Shown here one piece after another: positions 55,885 to 63,518 of a stretch of 64,000 nt of DNA (position 1 is its first letter; each line of letters opens with the position of its first letter). The translations under genes and the position numbers were made by a program. This stretch comes from Schauerella fraxinea. GTDB lineage: Bacteria; Pseudomonadota; Gammaproteobacteria; Burkholderiales; Burkholderiaceae_B. Under the pieces are notes generated by a model. The model made no database searches, was not told the DNA's origin, and was given only the letters and a program-made list of their open reading frames with translations. The stretch spans positions 248,001 through 312,000 of the forward strand of contig JAVDKL010000004.1 in the NCBI GenBank assembly GCA_030849965.1, given 5' to 3'.

Positions 55885-56901
55885 ATGAGCGCAAGCATGA
55901 GCGATTTGGCGACCTTCATCCGTTCACTTCCAAAGGCGGAGCTCCACGTGCATCTCGAAGGATGCATCACGCCTGAACAGCTCGTGGCGATAGGTCGACG
56001 CAATGGTGTTGATCTCTTCGAGAGCGTAGCCGCCGCGCGGGCCGCTTACGAGGTGTCGAGTTTGGAAGACTTCCTCAAGATCTTCGCCAAGGCGTCGAAG
56101 GTGCTACTACATGCGGACGACTTCGCCGAGGTCGCATCGACCTATTTCGACAACGCGGCGGCTGACGGCGTTCGCCATGTGGAGCTGATGTTCGATCCGC
56201 AAGCGCACACCCCACGCGGGGTGGCGCTTGAAACGGTGCTTGAGGGACTTGCACGCGCACAGCGCGATGCGAGCGGCAACGGTCTCTCGGTCATGTTTAT
56301 TGCGAATTTCATGCGTGAGAGGGACGAGGAGGAAGCACTTGAATTGCTTGCGTCTCTGGCGGCCTACCGCTCACACATCGTGGCGATTGGGATCGACTCG
56401 GCCGAGAGCGGCCATCCGCCCCGAAAGTTCACCCGCCTCTTTCAGAAGGCACGCGCGATGGGGCTCAAGTGCGTCGCCCATGCCGGGTTCGAGGGTCCGG
56501 CGAAGGACATCGAGGAGGCAATCGACCTCCTCAAGGTGGATCGTGTGGACCACGGCAACCGGGTTTACGAAGTACCGGAACTGGCTCGCCGCCTGGGCGA
56601 TGCGGGCACCGCCGTGACGGTCTGCCCGTGCGCGGAGGCTCAGTTGGGGGTTGTGGCCTCGCTTGCGGAGCATCCCGTTCGCCGGATGCTCGCGGACGGA
56701 ATGCGGGCGTCGCTGCATTCCGACGATCCGGCCTGGTTCGGTGCCATCACCGAGAATTACATCGCGCTCGCTCGGGCGGGTGCGTTGACGCGTTCAGAGG
56801 TGCTTCAGCTCGTTCGCAACAGCTTCACGACCAGCTTCCTTCCCGCATCGTCGTTGAGACATCATCTCGAAGAACTGAAGGCACAGGCTGAAGGTGGCTG
56901 A
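55885..56901 (+). CDS. Adenosine/adenine deaminase-family protein, divergent active site
   Basis: Adenosine/AMP deaminase superfamily, 338 aa. Metal ligands are present: HVH (His21, His23) in KAELHVHLEG, His199 in AHAG, and Asp280-Asp281 in LHSDDPAWF; a further conserved His223 lies in DHGNRV. The canonical HAGE proton-donor glutamate is Phe202 here (HAGF), with Glu203 next to it, whereas usual adenine deaminases read HAGEEGP; the following EGPAKDI otherwise aligns. It may use Glu203, have a changed substrate, or be inactive. The start may be ATG 55885 or 55897. Neighbours give no purine context. Confidence 0.85.
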   Translation: MSASMSDLATFIRSLPKAELHVHLEGCITPEQLVAIGRRNGVDLFESVAAARAAYEVSSLEDFLKIFAKASKVLLHADDFAEVASTYFDNAAADGVRHVELMFDPQAHTPRGVALETVLEGLARAQRDASGNGLSVMFIANFMRERDEEEALELLASLAAYRSHIVAIGIDSAESGHPPRKFTRLFQKARAMGLKCVAHAGFEGPAKDIEEAIDLLKVDRVDHGNRVYEVPELARRLGDAGTAVTVCPCAEAQLGVVASLAEHPVRRMLADGMRASLHSDDPAWFGAITENYIALARAGALTRSEVLQLVRNSFTTSFLPASSLRHHLEELKAQAEGG

Positions 56902-57034
56902 CACGTGGCCCAAGACCGATTCCAGGCATAGCCGGTTCTGCAAAAAAGGCATTTGAACGCCATTTCAATTCGACGACCGCATCTGCTCGGGTAATAATCA
57001 CGCTGCCTCAGCTTCAAAACACTTCTCGATACCC

Positions 57035-57973
57035 ATGCGGAAAAAAATCGCGTCTGCCCTCGCCGTGTTGTTTATCGCTGGATGCTCAACATATGCAGAC
57101 CAGAAAATCACGGATACGAAGGTGGCCGGCAGCGTGCTCGATCGCGGCACTGCTTATTTTTGTCAGGACGCTTCATACGCTACAAGGGATAGCGTCTATC
57201 GGGGAGGCGAGGTGTTGTCCCATCTGCTGGGTTTCTGGACCGCACGCGGCGTCGTTCTGGTGAGGTTTAAGTCTCTGTCCAAAGACGAATTTTCATCGGA
57301 GTATCTGGACAAAGATCTGAATGTGTCCGGCGCGCGCCGTTACGTTAAGGGCACCGACTATCAGGTCGAAGACGACGGCACAATAGAAATCAAGACGTCA
57401 TCCCGCTGCGAAGGAGGGGGCGGGCCAGGCCTGGGGTGCGAGTCGAGCAAGGTCCGAATTTTTACCGACCACTCAGGAAATCTTGCTGTGATCCAGGCCA
57501 CCGCTGGCGCAGGGATTGTCGGAATTGTTCCTGTTGCCGGGAGCTCAAAGTACCTCTCGGTTTTCCCCGCCGTGGATCCTGCCCGGCAGACGCTGCAAAC
57601 GGCCCTGGCGCAATGTCCCGAAAGTATGGCCTCGAAAAGGCAGGCAGAATTTGAAAAGAACAGGGTTCTGCCGACGTTCGCCGTGGGCGATGTGATCGTG
57701 CCTTATCGCCGCTACGACAATCGCAAGAAAGAATTTGTGCCGGAGCCCGCGCTTGGCCTGGAAAATACGAAATGGCTCGTCAAGGACATCAATGACAAAT
57801 ACGTGCGCGTCGAGCTGATCGAGGGCGAATATAAACCCAACTGGTACAAAGACAAGCCAGGCAGAACCAAAGGGTTCGTGACCGACTTCGCTTCAAGTGA
57901 GGGGTACAAATCAGCCAACCCCTACGGTGGCAATCTTGGAAAGATATTTCAGGAATTCAGAAAGGACGATTGA
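57035..57973 (+). CDS. Lipoprotein of unknown function
   Basis: A 312-aa protein with a lipoprotein signal peptide (MRKKIASALAVLFIAGCSTY, lipobox cysteine 17). I do not recognise a domain. The middle is Gly/Ser-rich (SSRCEGGGGPGLGCESSK) and the C-terminal 110 residues are Lys/Glu/Asn-rich. The coding sequence looks less GC-rich than its neighbours, with AAA/GAA-rich codons, which may indicate later acquisition. It stands alone between the deaminase and a convergent small lipoprotein gene. Confidence 0.78.
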   Translation: MRKKIASALAVLFIAGCSTYADQKITDTKVAGSVLDRGTAYFCQDASYATRDSVYRGGEVLSHLLGFWTARGVVLVRFKSLSKDEFSSEYLDKDLNVSGARRYVKGTDYQVEDDGTIEIKTSSRCEGGGGPGLGCESSKVRIFTDHSGNLAVIQATAGAGIVGIVPVAGSSKYLSVFPAVDPARQTLQTALAQCPESMASKRQAEFEKNRVLPTFAVGDVIVPYRRYDNRKKEFVPEPALGLENTKWLVKDINDKYVRVELIEGEYKPNWYKDKPGRTKGFVTDFASSEGYKSANPYGGNLGKIFQEFRKDD

Positions 57974-58008
57974 CGGGCCTTGCACATCCCCTTCAATGCG
58001 GCATCTAT

Positions 58009-58431
58009 TCAATGCGGCTTCCAGTTCAGCCCATCGCTCGATCGATATTCCGGCCTGCCCGTGCAGCACCCGCCGGCGCCCATCGCCTGGCGCCCGATAA
58101 AGGCCGTCACGAATCCTTTGCCGGCCGTGAGCGACTCGCGGATGCACTGGGTTGGCAGCGGATAAAACTCGCCTTCCAGCACCAGGGTCCATTGCACGTT
58201 TTCGCCTTCGCCCGGATCGACCTTATAAACTTTGCAGTTGTTGACGAGCAAATGAATGGGTTTGCCGCCCAGTGTGCCTTTGAACTGGTTCTTCTCAAGC
58301 GCCTCGTTTGTGGCGATCGTCTCAGCGGTCAGCTTTGAACCGGCCGGCGGTGGCGGCAGCGAACTGTCGCATCCGGCAAGGACCAAAGCCGCACAAAGCA
58401 TGAAGGCCAATCGGCGGGCGTACGGCGTCAT
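58009..58431 (-). CDS. Small lipoprotein of unknown function
   Basis: A 140-aa protein with a lipobox (LVLAGCDSS, cysteine 21) followed by a short Pro-rich tether and a compact domain containing KPIHLLVNNCKVYKVDPG, FVTAFIGRQAMG and two adjacent cysteines (GGCC). Four cysteines besides the lipobox could form disulphides in the envelope. Family not recognised. It is 15 bases downstream of the glutaredoxin-like gene on the same strand. Confidence 0.75.
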   Translation of the reverse strand: MTPYARRLAFMLCAALVLAGCDSSLPPPPAGSKLTAETIATNEALEKNQFKGTLGGKPIHLLVNNCKVYKVDPGEGENVQWTLVLEGEFYPLPTQCIRESLTAGKGFVTAFIGRQAMGAGGCCTGRPEYRSSDGLNWKPH

Positions 58432-58446
58432 GTCGGCGATTCCTGT

Positions 58447-58821
58447 TCAGGCCACGCTACCGAAACGTTTTTCCAGGTAGGCGATGATGTCGTTCGATTC
58501 GTACATCCAGCGCGTTTCGCTCGCCTCTTCAATCCGCAAGCACGGCACTTTTACTTTGCCGCCACCGGCCAGCAGCTGCTCGCGCGCCTTCGGGTCGCTC
58601 TTGGCGTCGTGCAGTGCGATCGGCACATTGAGGCGATGGATGGCGCGCCGCGTTTTAACGCAAAACGGACAGGCGTGAAATTGGTAGAGCGCAAGCGCGG
58701 TTGCGTCGGCATCAACCGCTGCCTGGGCTTGGGGCGACCGCTTCTGAGGGCGCGGACGAGTGAGGGCGTCACCCGCAATGATGAGTTGTCCCACACCGAT
58801 ACGTAGCGCTTTAACAAGCAT
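58447..58821 (-). CDS. Glutaredoxin-like protein
   Basis: A 124-aa protein with a 45-residue N-terminal extension and a thioredoxin-fold domain carrying the redox motif FHACPFCVKTRRAI, a VPCL cis-proline loop and YESNDIIAYLEKRF, which resembles the GST N-terminal/glutaredoxin group. Probably reduces a protein or low-molecular-weight disulphide. The ATG at 58821 is preferred over the longer frame. Same-strand neighbour of a thiol DCC-family protein and a small cysteine-containing lipoprotein. Confidence 0.85.
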   Translation of the reverse strand: MLVKALRIGVGQLIIAGDALTRPRPQKRSPQAQAAVDADATALALYQFHACPFCVKTRRAIHRLNVPIALHDAKSDPKAREQLLAGGGKVKVPCLRIEEASETRWMYESNDIIAYLEKRFGSVA

Positions 58822-58938
58822 AGATCCACACTCAACAAGCAAAAAAGAAACGTCGAGTCTACCCTGTGTCGGGTTTTCTTCCGCACCGTTGCTGCCTGAA
58901 TGGCCTATCAATAACCGATCAATGGGCGATGCGCGCTG

Positions 58939-59352
58939 CTATCTCTTGCGTCGGGGGTCGTCAAGAACGCGCTTCCCGCGCACCGCCAGCGACGCAAGCC
59001 GTCCCAGTTTGAGGAACGGATACGATAGGCGCGCCGCAATCGGGTTCGACAGGGCAATGCGATTGAGCGTGCTGAATAATGTGTCGGAACTCGACAGGGT
59101 GGCGAGCATGTGTGTGGCTTCATGCCCGTGAAAAATGCGGCCGTTGTAGACGAACAGCATGCCTTCATTCAGGTCGTATCCCTGATGCCAGTAGGCTGCA
59201 ACACGAGGATCGCCTGATCGCGCGTCGAGCAGCTCGACGGGGCCCACGGCCTCTTTTAGTCGAACCAGCGCGGTGTAGTTCTGGCAGAAAAAGCAGTCGC
59301 CGTCATAAATGACGAGGGCAGCGCTCGGATGGCGTTCAGCGGTTGAAGACAT
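58939..59352 (-). CDS. DCC-family thiol-disulfide oxidoreductase (DUF393)
   Basis: A 137-aa protein with the DCC signature near the N-terminus (YDGDCFFCQNY, a DxxCxxC redox site) followed by ELLDARSGDPRVA and a C-terminal LDDPRRKR. Members are small thioredoxin-like proteins of uncertain substrate. It lies 117 bases upstream of the glutaredoxin-like gene on the same strand. Confidence 0.88.
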   Translation of the reverse strand: MSSTAERHPSAALVIYDGDCFFCQNYTALVRLKEAVGPVELLDARSGDPRVAAYWHQGYDLNEGMLFVYNGRIFHGHEATHMLATLSSSDTLFSTLNRIALSNPIAARLSYPFLKLGRLASLAVRGKRVLDDPRRKR

Positions 59353-59433
59353 GGCATTTCACACCTGGCGCGTGGTCGCACGGGGAATACCGTCAGTACC
59401 GACGCATGAGAGATGATATCTCGCACGCCTTCG

Positions 59434-59601
59434 TTATCGGTGAGTCACGGGCTGGCGAATACGTTGCCAGATCATTAAGGTGAGCGCCACATTCACCAGG
59501 CACAAACCGCTCAAGGTCCATAACGCTGCGCCGGCACCAAACTGATCGATCAGGAATTCGCCGATAAGCGCGCAGTTGTTTGAAGTCCATAAGGCGCCAC
59601 T
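59434..59601 (-). pseudogene. C-terminal remnant of an MFS-like membrane protein
   Basis: In the 321-base gap after the DCC gene one minus-strand frame of 55 codons between two stops contains a hydrophobic helix flanked by a Gly/Phe turn and a basic tail: IDQFGAGAALWTL, then CLVNVALTLMIWQRIRQ. The FG-x(5)-W-helix-basic tail pattern is that of the last helix of MFS permeases. There is no ATG and a TAA stands immediately upstream, so this looks like a decayed fragment. The remaining bases of the gap show no other feature. Confidence 0.45.
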
Positions 59602-59673
59602 TTAAGACATTCGTGCAGGTTTCTCGCGTTCTGCGAAAATCATCGGCGAATCTTGCTAACCAGGAGCCCGGCC

Positions 59674-60057
59674 ATGATCGATCATCTCGACCACCTTGTT
59701 CTCACCACGACCGATGAAAACGCCTGCGTGCATTTTTACGTCGATGTGCTGGGCATGCGCTTGGAAACCTTCGGCAGTGGCCGCAAGGCATTTCTGTTTG
59801 GCAATCAGAAAATCAATCTGCACGTGAAAGGGCACGAGTTCGAGCCGAAGGCGCTTACGCCGGTGCCGGGCGCCCTGGATCTGTGTTTTATCGCGAGCAA
59901 GCCGCTGGATGAGGTGATTGCAGCGCTGAAAGGGAAATCGGTGTCGATCCTGGAAGGGCCGGTGATGCGCACGGGCGCCACAGGGCCGATCCGGTCGATT
60001 TACCTGCGCGATCCGGATCTGAACCTGATCGAGATATCCGAGATGGCGTCGACTTAA
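59674..60057 (+). CDS. VOC-family virulence-like protein (glyoxalase fold)
   Basis: A 127-aa vicinal-oxygen-chelate protein: MIDHLDHLVLTTTDENACVHFYVDVLGM and IRSIYLRDPDLNLIEISE, with the metal-type His7 and Glu in the last strand. CAGGAG supports the ATG at 59674. It shares four bases (TTAA) with the convergent CoA-transferase gene, each stop lying in the other. Substrate unknown. Confidence 0.88.
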   Translation: MIDHLDHLVLTTTDENACVHFYVDVLGMRLETFGSGRKAFLFGNQKINLHVKGHEFEPKALTPVPGALDLCFIASKPLDEVIAALKGKSVSILEGPVMRTGATGPIRSIYLRDPDLNLIEISEMAST

Positions 60058-61292
60058 GCCGCAGCGAGATCATCCATAACGGTGCCGCCCACCACGCCGT
60101 CGCGCAGCAACACCTCGATGTCGGCTTTGGAGTAGCCGAGTTCGCACAGCACATCGTTGGTGTGTTCGCCGATGGAAGGGGGCGGCGTGCGTAACGGCAG
60201 CCTTGCCCCACCCAAGGTCAACGGCAGTAACGGCGTGCTCGTGGTGAGCACTTCCCCTCTGCCGCTCGCATCGGCCGGGATCGTGACTTCGGCCAAGCCG
60301 CCGCTGGCGAGCAGATGGGCATCGTCAAACAAATCCTCCGGGCTCGTGATGGGCGCGTAGGGCAACCCTTGCGCTTGAAACACGGCCGCGATTTCCGCTG
60401 CCGTGTGCCGCGCCATGCGTTCGCGCAACAACGGCATCATCCATTCCCGTGCGGCCACGCGATCGACGTTGGTGCCTAGCCGCGTATCCGACTTGAGCGT
60501 TTGCAGATCGAACGCATCGCAGAAAAGCGCCCATTGCGTATCGGACACCACAGCCAGAAAGATCTGTTCACCAACACGATCGGTAAACACGTCGTACACC
60601 GCCCAGGCCGACGTACGGCTCGGCATGGGTTTGACGGGCTTGCCGGTGACGGCAAACTGCATCATGTGGATGCCCATTAGGAACACATTGTTTTCGAAGA
60701 GGGCGCTTTCCACATGCTGGCCGCGGCCGGTGGTGTCGCGTTCGCGCAGCGCCGCCATGGCACCGATCGCACCGAAGATGCCGCCCATGATGTCGTTGAC
60801 CGCGGTTCCCGCGCGCAAGGGGCGGCCTTCGGGACCGGTCATGTAGGCGAGGCCACCCATCATTTGCACCACTTCGTCCAGGGCAGTGCGATTGTCGTAC
60901 GGGCCTTCGAGAAAGCCTTTGTGCGACACGTAGATCAGCCGTTCGTTGAGCGTACTGAGGGCCTCATAATCGAAGCCGAGCTTGGCCATCGTGCCGGCCT
61001 TGAAGTTCTCGCTGAACACATCGGCCGATGCCACGAGCTTGAGCACAATCTCGCGTCCGCGCGGATCTTTGGTGTCGATGGCCAGGCTTTTCTTGTTCCG
61101 GTTGAACATCGCATAAAAGCCCGCGCCTGAACCTGGCAAACGGCGTGTGTTGTCGCCTGTCAGCGGCTCGATTTTGATGACTTCGGCGCCGAGGTCAGCG
61201 AGCAACATCCCACACGAGGGCCCCATGACCATGTGCGTGAACTCGATCACGCGGACGCCTGCAAAAGGGAGCGCTTTTTGAACATCGGTCAT
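60054..61292 (-). CDS. Type III (CaiB/BaiF-family) CoA-transferase
   Basis: A 412-aa family III CoA-transferase: FAGVRVIEFTHMVMGPSCGMLLADLGAEVIKIEP at the N-terminus, catalytic Asp139 in TALDEVVQMMGGLAYMTG, and MGGIFGAIGAMAAL. These enzymes move CoA between carboxylic acids via an aspartyl-CoA intermediate. The start overlaps the HMGL-like stop (TGATG), so the two proteins are made together. The human family member SUGCT activates 3-hydroxy-3-methylglutarate, which would feed directly into an HMG-CoA lyase; a C5/C6 hydroxy-dicarboxylate is therefore a plausible substrate (inference). Confidence 0.92.
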   Translation of the reverse strand: MTDVQKALPFAGVRVIEFTHMVMGPSCGMLLADLGAEVIKIEPLTGDNTRRLPGSGAGFYAMFNRNKKSLAIDTKDPRGREIVLKLVASADVFSENFKAGTMAKLGFDYEALSTLNERLIYVSHKGFLEGPYDNRTALDEVVQMMGGLAYMTGPEGRPLRAGTAVNDIMGGIFGAIGAMAALRERDTTGRGQHVESALFENNVFLMGIHMMQFAVTGKPVKPMPSRTSAWAVYDVFTDRVGEQIFLAVVSDTQWALFCDAFDLQTLKSDTRLGTNVDRVAAREWMMPLLRERMARHTAAEIAAVFQAQGLPYAPITSPEDLFDDAHLLASGGLAEVTIPADASGRGEVLTTSTPLLPLTLGGARLPLRTPPPSIGEHTNDVLCELGYSKADIEVLLRDGVVGGTVMDDLAAA

Positions 61293-62263
61293 CAGATCGT
61301 CTCCGGGGTGCAGGCGAGGGTGTCGCGCGGTAGAGGCACGCGGCCGTTTGCATACACAAAGCCTTTCTGCAGGCCGGCGTCCGGCACGTTGCCGTACAGC
61401 GCTTCGCCGGGCAGGGCATCCATCAATACCTTGCGGGCTGCGATCAACCGATCGATATCGATGCCGGTGTCGCACCCCATCGTTTCGAGCAGGTAGACCA
61501 GATCCTCTGTCACGATGTTGCCGGTGGCGCCTGGCGCATAGGGGCACCCGCCCAGGCCGGCCAGGCTCGCGTCGAACGTGGTCACACCGGCATCCAGGGC
61601 GGCCAGCACGTTGGCCATGCCTTGCCCACGTGTGTTGTGAAAGTGTGCGCCGCCTGCGCGATCGCCGAGTTCAGCCATGAGCCGTTTGAACATGCGTGCG
61701 ACCTGGCGTGGATTGGCGTAGCCAGTGGTATCCGATAAGCCGACCTCGTCCACGCCCAGATCGGCCATCGTGTGTGCTAGGCGCATCGATTCGTCATCGG
61801 ACACCGCACCGGCCAATGTGCATCCGAACGCGACCGACAGACCGGCTTCGATGGCGGTGCCTGGGGCCGTGTCGTTGCGCAATGCCACGATCTGCCGCAC
61901 GTCTTCAATGATGTCCGCGTGCGTTTTCCGGATATTGGCCATCAGGTGTGCCTCGGTAACGGAAACCGGAATCGTGATCTTGTGTGCGCCGGACGCGAAC
62001 GCTGCGATGGCGCCTTTGAGATTGGGCACCAACACGGCAACCGTGAGGTCAGGCTTGGTGCGCGCGTGCGCCACGATATCGGCGGTGTCTGCCATTTGCG
62101 GAAGCAGTTTGGGTGAGACAAACGATCCCACTTCGATTTCGCGCAAACCGGCGGCGTAAAGCGCGTCGATCCACGCCCGTTTGCGTGCCGTCGGCATGGT
62201 GCGCTTGATGGCTTGCAGGCCATCGCGCGGGCCTACTTCGCTGATGAGAACGTGCGTCGTCAT
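61292..62263 (-). CDS. Hydroxymethylglutaryl-CoA lyase-like protein
   Basis: A 323-aa HMGL/DRE-TIM enzyme cleaving a 3-hydroxy-3-methylacyl-CoA, classically HMG-CoA to acetoacetate and acetyl-CoA. Metal and catalytic motifs: EVGPRDGLQ, the HxH in GGAHFHNTRGQG and the catalytic cysteine in GLGGCPYAPGATGN. AAAGGA precedes the ATG at 62263. Coupled to a CoA-transferase downstream and preceded by a Bug receptor gene, it is probably part of a dedicated catabolic route; citramalyl-CoA or similar esters are alternative substrates. Confidence 0.92.
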   Translation of the reverse strand: MTTHVLISEVGPRDGLQAIKRTMPTARKRAWIDALYAAGLREIEVGSFVSPKLLPQMADTADIVAHARTKPDLTVAVLVPNLKGAIAAFASGAHKITIPVSVTEAHLMANIRKTHADIIEDVRQIVALRNDTAPGTAIEAGLSVAFGCTLAGAVSDDESMRLAHTMADLGVDEVGLSDTTGYANPRQVARMFKRLMAELGDRAGGAHFHNTRGQGMANVLAALDAGVTTFDASLAGLGGCPYAPGATGNIVTEDLVYLLETMGCDTGIDIDRLIAARKVLMDALPGEALYGNVPDAGLQKGFVYANGRVPLPRDTLACTPETI

Positions 62264-62333
62264 GCAGTTTCCTTTTGTGTTGGCGGCGTGGTCAAGCAGG
62301 CGCAATCGGCAGCGCGTGCTGACCTGGACAGGC

Positions 62334-63311
62334 TCAGTCGAGTTTGATGTTGGCGTCTTTCACAACGGCCTTCCATTTCGCTTGTTCAGAGGTCAAGTAG
62401 GTGGCGAAGGCTTGGGGTTGGCCGCCGAGCGGTTGGCTGCCTTCTTCTTCAAGTTTCTTGACGATGTCGGGGCTGGCAATCGCGCTTCGCATCGCATCGT
62501 TGAGCTTGGCGAGCACATCCGGCTTCATATCCTTGGGGCCTACAAGGCCGGTCCAGGCAGATGCTTCAAAACCGGGATAACCCGATTCGGCGACGGTAGG
62601 CACATCGGGCAGCATCTTCAGCCGCGTCTTCGAGGTCACAGCGATGGCGCGCAGTTTGCCCGCCGCCAACATCGACACCAGCGACTGTGGCGTGATGAAC
62701 GAGAAGTCGGTCTGGCCGCCCGCGAGTTCGGTGAGCGCGAGCCCCGCGCCTTTGTAGGGCACGTGCAGAAAGGTTACGCCGGCCTTCTGCGCCAGCATCA
62801 TGCCGGACATGTGGCCGATGGTGCCGTTACCGGCCGACGCCATGCGCAGCGACTCGGCCGGTTTGGTTTTTGCATCGGCGATCAGATCGGCCACGGTCTT
62901 GTAGGGCGATTGACTGTTCACCACCAGTACCACGGGCTGTGCGGCGACCAGGCCGATCAACGAGAAATCGCGCGCTGGATCGAAGGGCATCTTGGCAAAC
63001 AATGCCGGATTGATCGCGAGGTTGGCCGCCTGGCCCATGCCAATGGCGTAACCATCCGGCTCGGCACGCGCGACAAAGTCCATCCCGATATTGCCGGTGG
63101 CGCCGGGCTTGTTCTGCACGACCAGGTTCCAGCCGGTGCCCGCGCCCATTTTCTCGACAAGAAGACGCGTGATGGTATCGGTGCCGCCACCCGGCGGCAT
63201 CGGCACGACCACATTGATGGGTCGAACGGGGTAATCGGCGGCATGGGCTGCGCCGCCCAGCGACGGCAACACAAGGGCGGCGCATAACGCCGTCTTCACG
63301 CGAAAAAACAT
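62334..63311 (-). CDS. Bug/TctC-family periplasmic receptor
   Basis: A 325-aa Bug receptor with a Sec leader (TALCAALVLPSLGGAAHA) and the motifs INVVVPMPPGGGTDTITRLLVEKMG, VQNKPGATGNIGMDFVARAEPDGY and LHVPYKGAGLALTELAGG. First gene of the Bug-HMGL-CoA-transferase operon, 70 bases before HMGL; it most likely presents the acid metabolised by those enzymes. No permease subunit is encoded nearby. Confidence 0.93.
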   Translation of the reverse strand: MFFRVKTALCAALVLPSLGGAAHAADYPVRPINVVVPMPPGGGTDTITRLLVEKMGAGTGWNLVVQNKPGATGNIGMDFVARAEPDGYAIGMGQAANLAINPALFAKMPFDPARDFSLIGLVAAQPVVLVVNSQSPYKTVADLIADAKTKPAESLRMASAGNGTIGHMSGMMLAQKAGVTFLHVPYKGAGLALTELAGGQTDFSFITPQSLVSMLAAGKLRAIAVTSKTRLKMLPDVPTVAESGYPGFEASAWTGLVGPKDMKPDVLAKLNDAMRSAIASPDIVKKLEEEGSQPLGGQPQAFATYLTSEQAKWKAVVKDANIKLD

Positions 63312-63445
63312 AATGGGTTGTCTCCAGGATGAATGGTGCGGCCTTTCGATGAGGCCGCAATTGGCGATGCATGCTTGAACGGAATATCCACCTACTGCTC
63401 GCTCGCTTCTGTCAGGTCGTTCAAAACGTCATTCCAAATCATTGT

Positions 63446-63471
63446 TCTATAAGATAGAATGCTGTTCTATC
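63446..63471. promoter_or_regulatory. Candidate IclR operator
   Basis: TTCTAT-AAG-ATAGAA (63446-63460) is a perfect inverted repeat, followed by a third TTCTAT half-site at 63466-63471, 20 bases from the first. It lies in the 207-base gap between the Bug operon and the divergent IclR gene. Confidence 0.6.
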
Positions 63472-63518
63472 TATTATTTCCGGCGATACTGCGCCTTGTC
63501 AATCAAACGTCGTTGCTC

